Assembly: GCF_009617755.1 (NCBI RefSeq)
Contig: NZ_BGZH01000001.1
Span: 186,001 to 250,000 of the forward strand
Direction: 5' to 3'
Length of the DNA: 64,000 bases
From: Marinobacter salsuginis
Lineage (GTDB): Bacteria; Pseudomonadota; Gammaproteobacteria; Pseudomonadales; Oleiphilaceae
Below, piece by piece: positions 61,531 through 64,000 of the stretch; position 1 is the stretch's first letter; each line of letters starts with the position of its first letter. The notes below the pieces were generated by a model. That model was not told where the DNA came from and made no database searches. It saw only the letters and a program-made list of their open reading frames with translations. The position numbers and the translations under genes were made by a program.

Positions 61531-62889
61531 CTAACGGCCCTGGCCAATGAGAGAAAATCCATGAGATAAAACCAGCCGGAGTTCAAACTCCTCTTCATCA
61601 GGCCGCTGGCGCTTACTTCTCAAATAGGCTTGGTTAAATTCCACTGCAAATGACGTGAACTCAGCGAGCTGGCGAACCCAGCGCGAGTTGAATCGGTGCA
61701 CCTGTTCCTGCACTTCTGAGGCATTTTCCTCAGTTTCTGCTTGCCACAGATAACGAAACTCCAAGCGTTGTAGATTCGACATTTGAACTCCGAGGTCAAA
61801 TCCGGCGCCGAGCTCGTGGGTCGTCTCGCCGCTTTCCTGGGACTCTCGGATTTCTCCGGATACCTGAACCGAAAAATCACAAACATCGCACAAAGTTCGA
61901 CGGGTGTGGCGTAAATCAAACCGATCAGACAAGACCACTTCAGTCAGCCGAACGTTCTCTGAAAAGTCATCGGGTGATTGCGGATTCAAGACTAGATCGA
62001 TGGCGCTATCAGACAGCGTGCGATTATAGGAGAAAGAGGTCGTCCAATCTGTCGTTACCCAATCCTTTGTCAGGAAAGCAGTTACGCCGTCACTCTCTGT
62101 GACGAGTCCCGAAGGTAGCTCGGTCTCGGCCTCACTGACACCGCCGCCAATGGAAAAAGTGCCAAAATCATCAGCGGTGCGGTACCCAACCTGGTAAGCA
62201 TCAATCGTTACCTCTGTGTCACCTTCATCGGACCAACTCCGGCTGCCATTCACAAGTCCAAAGGACCTCTGGGATAGCCTTCTCTCAAGATTGACCCTTG
62301 CAGTGTAGGAGTCCGTATCGCCTTCATCTGAATCGCCATAAGCCCGTGCTCCATCTGCCGAGACCCTGACAGTGGTCAAAGCGCCAGGGGTCAACCTCAG
62401 ACCCGCCCCGGCGTTGACTATGTTCTGAGTATCATAATTCGTCGGGTCGATGAGAAAGCCGGTGTTGTTCCGCACTGTCCGTACGGTGTGGCCTGCATTG
62501 AATTCGAATGGGTTGGAGGGGTCCGCGTGGGCAAACCGAGACAACCCGGTTATTGAACTATTGTCTCCGCCACTACCTATATCTGAATTCCGTGATGTCT
62601 CGACTCTGGCTGAATAGTCCAGCAATGCACTGTTACTTCCACTGACCCACTCGCCCGCAAGCCCGCCTTCCAATCCGAGCCGACCTTCCGTCTCACTGTC
62701 CGTACCCGCAGCCGTATCCGCGCGATTTTGAGTCAACGCGGTAAAAACAGACGCATCTCCCTCAAAACGGGCCAAGTCTTCCTCAAGGGCCTGAGCAAAG
62801 GCCGGACCAATAGGCGTTATCAGAGCAAGAAACCCCAAAACTCCGGTGAAGCGATCCATGATTCCACCACTGAACGTTGACAGTTTCAT
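61531..62889 (-). CDS. Exosortase-locus outer-membrane beta-barrel protein (TIGR03016-like)
   Basis: 452 residues from the ATG at 62889, which overlaps the upstream gene (ATGA); an ATG at 62859 (MDRFTGVLG) is an alternative. A signal peptide (GVLGFLALITPIGPAFA) precedes a mature protein of alternating beta strands with many Thr/Ser/Asp turns, ending in a terminal aromatic-poor strand. The conserved start LARFEGDASVFTALTQNRADT and two cysteines (TLCDVCDFSVQ) are of the type seen in PEP-CTERM-associated outer-membrane proteins. It likely forms a porin-like channel for polymer export. No lipobox is present. Confidence 0.84.
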   Translation of the reverse strand: MKLSTFSGGIMDRFTGVLGFLALITPIGPAFAQALEEDLARFEGDASVFTALTQNRADTAAGTDSETEGRLGLEGGLAGEWVSGSNSALLDYSARVETSRNSDIGSGGDNSSITGLSRFAHADPSNPFEFNAGHTVRTVRNNTGFLIDPTNYDTQNIVNAGAGLRLTPGALTTVRVSADGARAYGDSDEGDTDSYTARVNLERRLSQRSFGLVNGSRSWSDEGDTEVTIDAYQVGYRTADDFGTFSIGGGVSEAETELPSGLVTESDGVTAFLTKDWVTTDWTTSFSYNRTLSDSAIDLVLNPQSPDDFSENVRLTEVVLSDRFDLRHTRRTLCDVCDFSVQVSGEIRESQESGETTHELGAGFDLGVQMSNLQRLEFRYLWQAETEENASEVQEQVHRFNSRWVRQLAEFTSFAVEFNQAYLRSKRQRPDEEEFELRLVLSHGFSLIGQGR

Positions 62890-63764
62890 TCCTGAAAGAC
62901 CAAGCCTGAGAATTTGGTGGCATCAAAGGATTCCACGGACTCCAGAATTTCATCCTCTGTTAAACGACCGAAAGGTACTCCTAATATGACCTGATCGGAA
63001 AACCTCTCAAGAATCCTGGCCTCAGTACTCTCCTGGAATGGTGGCGAGTTGATAATGATGCAACGATCCGGATAGCGCCCTTCTAATTCTTCGATGAGGT
63101 CTCGCATCCTTATTGAGGAAAAGAGCTCCACAGCTGAAGCTGGGTGGTTCCCTGCCGGAATAACACTGAGCCTGTCGACGCCGCTTGGATAGATAATCTT
63201 TTTGATCGGCAACTTGGGATCGAGAATATAGTCCGTCACCCCTTCATCCATCGGCACGGAAACCAACTCGGATAACCCACTGTTGTGAGGATCACAATCA
63301 ACCAATAGCGCGGAAGTGCCAGAATCCGAAGCAAACGCAGCCGCCAGGTTAAACGCCGTTCTTACAGGACACTCTGACTTGCCAATACAGGAATAAAGAA
63401 CTGTAAAACTGGGTCTGTTGTTAGCATTGTTGCGCAATTGAATGCGAATCTCGCGGTAAGCATCCAGAACCGCTTTATCTGCCATGCCGGGAAATACGAT
63501 CTTGCGAGCCCGCAACTCTACCTTCGTCCAGGGCCGGGGATTTGATATCAGCCCCAATGAAACAGACGAGTCGTAGACAGAGGGTGGATATCCATCGGTT
63601 TCCGTCTCGACTCGCGTCCAGTTGGGCGGTTGCAGGCGCTCTCCCGCAAATGGCCGTTCCTTCCTGAACTGATCATCTGGATTAGCCTCGCCGTCGCCGT
63701 ACTTGCCCTCTTTGCGCTGTTGCTGGCTTTTAAGAAGTGCGTTGTAGAGTTTATTATCGTCCAT
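62886..63764 (-). CDS. BY-kinase-like protein with degenerate nucleotide site
   Basis: 292 residues of the CpsD/CapB/XrtA tyrosine-autokinase fold: an N-terminal linker, the AYREIRIQLRNNANN helix, ALLVDCDPHNSGLSEL as Walker A', and RCIIINSPPFQES at the Walker B site. The usual GEGKS of Walker A is replaced by SECPV (SCIGKSECPVRTAFNLA), and the Walker B Asp is Asn. No Tyr cluster follows at the C-terminus (it ends FSGLVFQE). It is therefore probably not an active kinase and may act as a regulatory or structural partner of the Wzz-like protein encoded immediately upstream, whose stop lies 11 bp inside this gene. Confidence 0.85.
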   Translation of the reverse strand: MDDNKLYNALLKSQQQRKEGKYGDGEANPDDQFRKERPFAGERLQPPNWTRVETETDGYPPSVYDSSVSLGLISNPRPWTKVELRARKIVFPGMADKAVLDAYREIRIQLRNNANNRPSFTVLYSCIGKSECPVRTAFNLAAAFASDSGTSALLVDCDPHNSGLSELVSVPMDEGVTDYILDPKLPIKKIIYPSGVDRLSVIPAGNHPASAVELFSSIRMRDLIEELEGRYPDRCIIINSPPFQESTEARILERFSDQVILGVPFGRLTEDEILESVESFDATKFSGLVFQE

Positions 63765-64000
63765 TCCCTACTCCCGCCCCAAATATCTCTGCCAATTTAG
63801 ACATTATCCGTTCCGGGCTGATACCCATCACGCTGAAAACCAGAATGGCGAGATATGCTGCAATAAAAACACCGAGGGCACTGAGCAGTAGCAGGACGTC
63901 TTTTCGCAAAAGCCTATCTTTCCAGGTACTCCGATAGTGGGGGATCGTGCCAATAACCGGAATCGACTCGGGAAGCGCCAGATGGAGCTCCCGAGGCGAA
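63754..64000 (-). CDS. Chain-length determinant (Wzz/GumC-like), C-terminal end only
   Basis: The frame enters at the window edge and stops at TAA 63754-63756, giving about 81 C-terminal residues. It shows the motif LPESIPVIGTIPHYRSTWKD followed by a basic stretch and a transmembrane helix (VLLLLSALGVFIAAYLAILVFSV), the usual end of co-polymerase/chain-length regulators in which a helix closes the periplasmic coiled-coil domain. Its stop lies 11 bp inside the next gene, so the two are translationally coupled. Family subtype cannot be fixed from the fragment, but position and partner agree with the XrtA-associated chain-length protein. Confidence 0.75.
   Translation of the reverse strand, partial: SPRELHLALPESIPVIGTIPHYRSTWKDRLLRKDVLLLLSALGVFIAAYLAILVFSVMGISPERIMSKLAEIFGAGVGNGR

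Noticed and set aside
1..64000. tRNA genes, insertion sequences, integrases or attachment sites
   Set aside because: I saw no convincing tRNA cloverleaf, transposase motif or flanking direct repeat in either strand by reading; a tRNAscan/ISfinder run would settle it.

Overview
The window looks like chromosome of a marine gammaproteobacterium close to Marinobacter. The housekeeping order ffs-dnaX-ybaB-recR-rnd-ycgL-ycgN is typical of Pseudomonas/Marinobacter-type genomes, and base composition is moderately GC-rich except for one AT-rich patch. This assignment is inferred from gene content and order only.

Layout. (1) 1-4617, minus strand: three-gene operon of exported TPR/coiled-coil proteins, with helically phased GTAAC repeats in front. 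(2) 4963-14690, minus strand: CoxE-like VWA protein, MoxR ATPase, membrane VWA protein, small membrane protein, YcgN, YcgL, RNase D, RecR, YbaB, DnaX and the 4.5S SRP RNA. (3) 14790-18354: a 2OG-Fe(II) oxygenase, then a plus-strand trio (hexose-6-P mutarotase, acyltransferase, SDR epimerase). (4) 18436-28020, plus strand: a PEP-CTERM/exosortase module with sensor kinase PrsK, sigma54 activator PrsR, TPR lipoprotein PrsT, two PEP-CTERM proteins and an exosortase. (5) 28116-44156: a plus-strand exopolysaccharide block (Wzx flippase, glycosyltransferases, nucleotide-sugar enzymes, PIG-L deacetylase, pyruvyl transferase, acyltransferase, PaaK-like ligase) with one opposing FG-GAP lipoprotein. (6) 44193-47965: a secreted protein and two AT-rich glycosyltransferase genes that look acquired. 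(7) 48002-64000, minus strand: a PA14/thrombospondin-3 lipoprotein, then the XrtA-type polysaccharide operon (second Wzx, two GT4s, asparagine-synthase-like amidotransferase, O-antigen ligase-like protein, GT2, FemAB-like and GNAT proteins, polysaccharide deacetylase, outer-membrane protein, degenerate tyrosine-kinase-like ATPase, chain-length determinant).

How it fits together. PrsK/PrsR should drive sigma54 promoters. I find -24/-12 elements with exact spacing in front of both PEP-CTERM genes and the PA14 lipoprotein gene. The two PEP-CTERM promoters also share a 17-bp upstream box (TGTC-N5-K-TTTTACA) at distances differing by one helical turn. The first PEP-CTERM transcript begins with what reads as a c-di-GMP-I (GEMM) riboswitch. 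Cell-surface matrix protein expression therefore appears gated twice: by PrsR/sigma54 at initiation and by c-di-GMP in the leader. Other oddities are an exosortase with an atypical active-site context and a BY-kinase homologue that has lost both Walker A and Walker B signatures.
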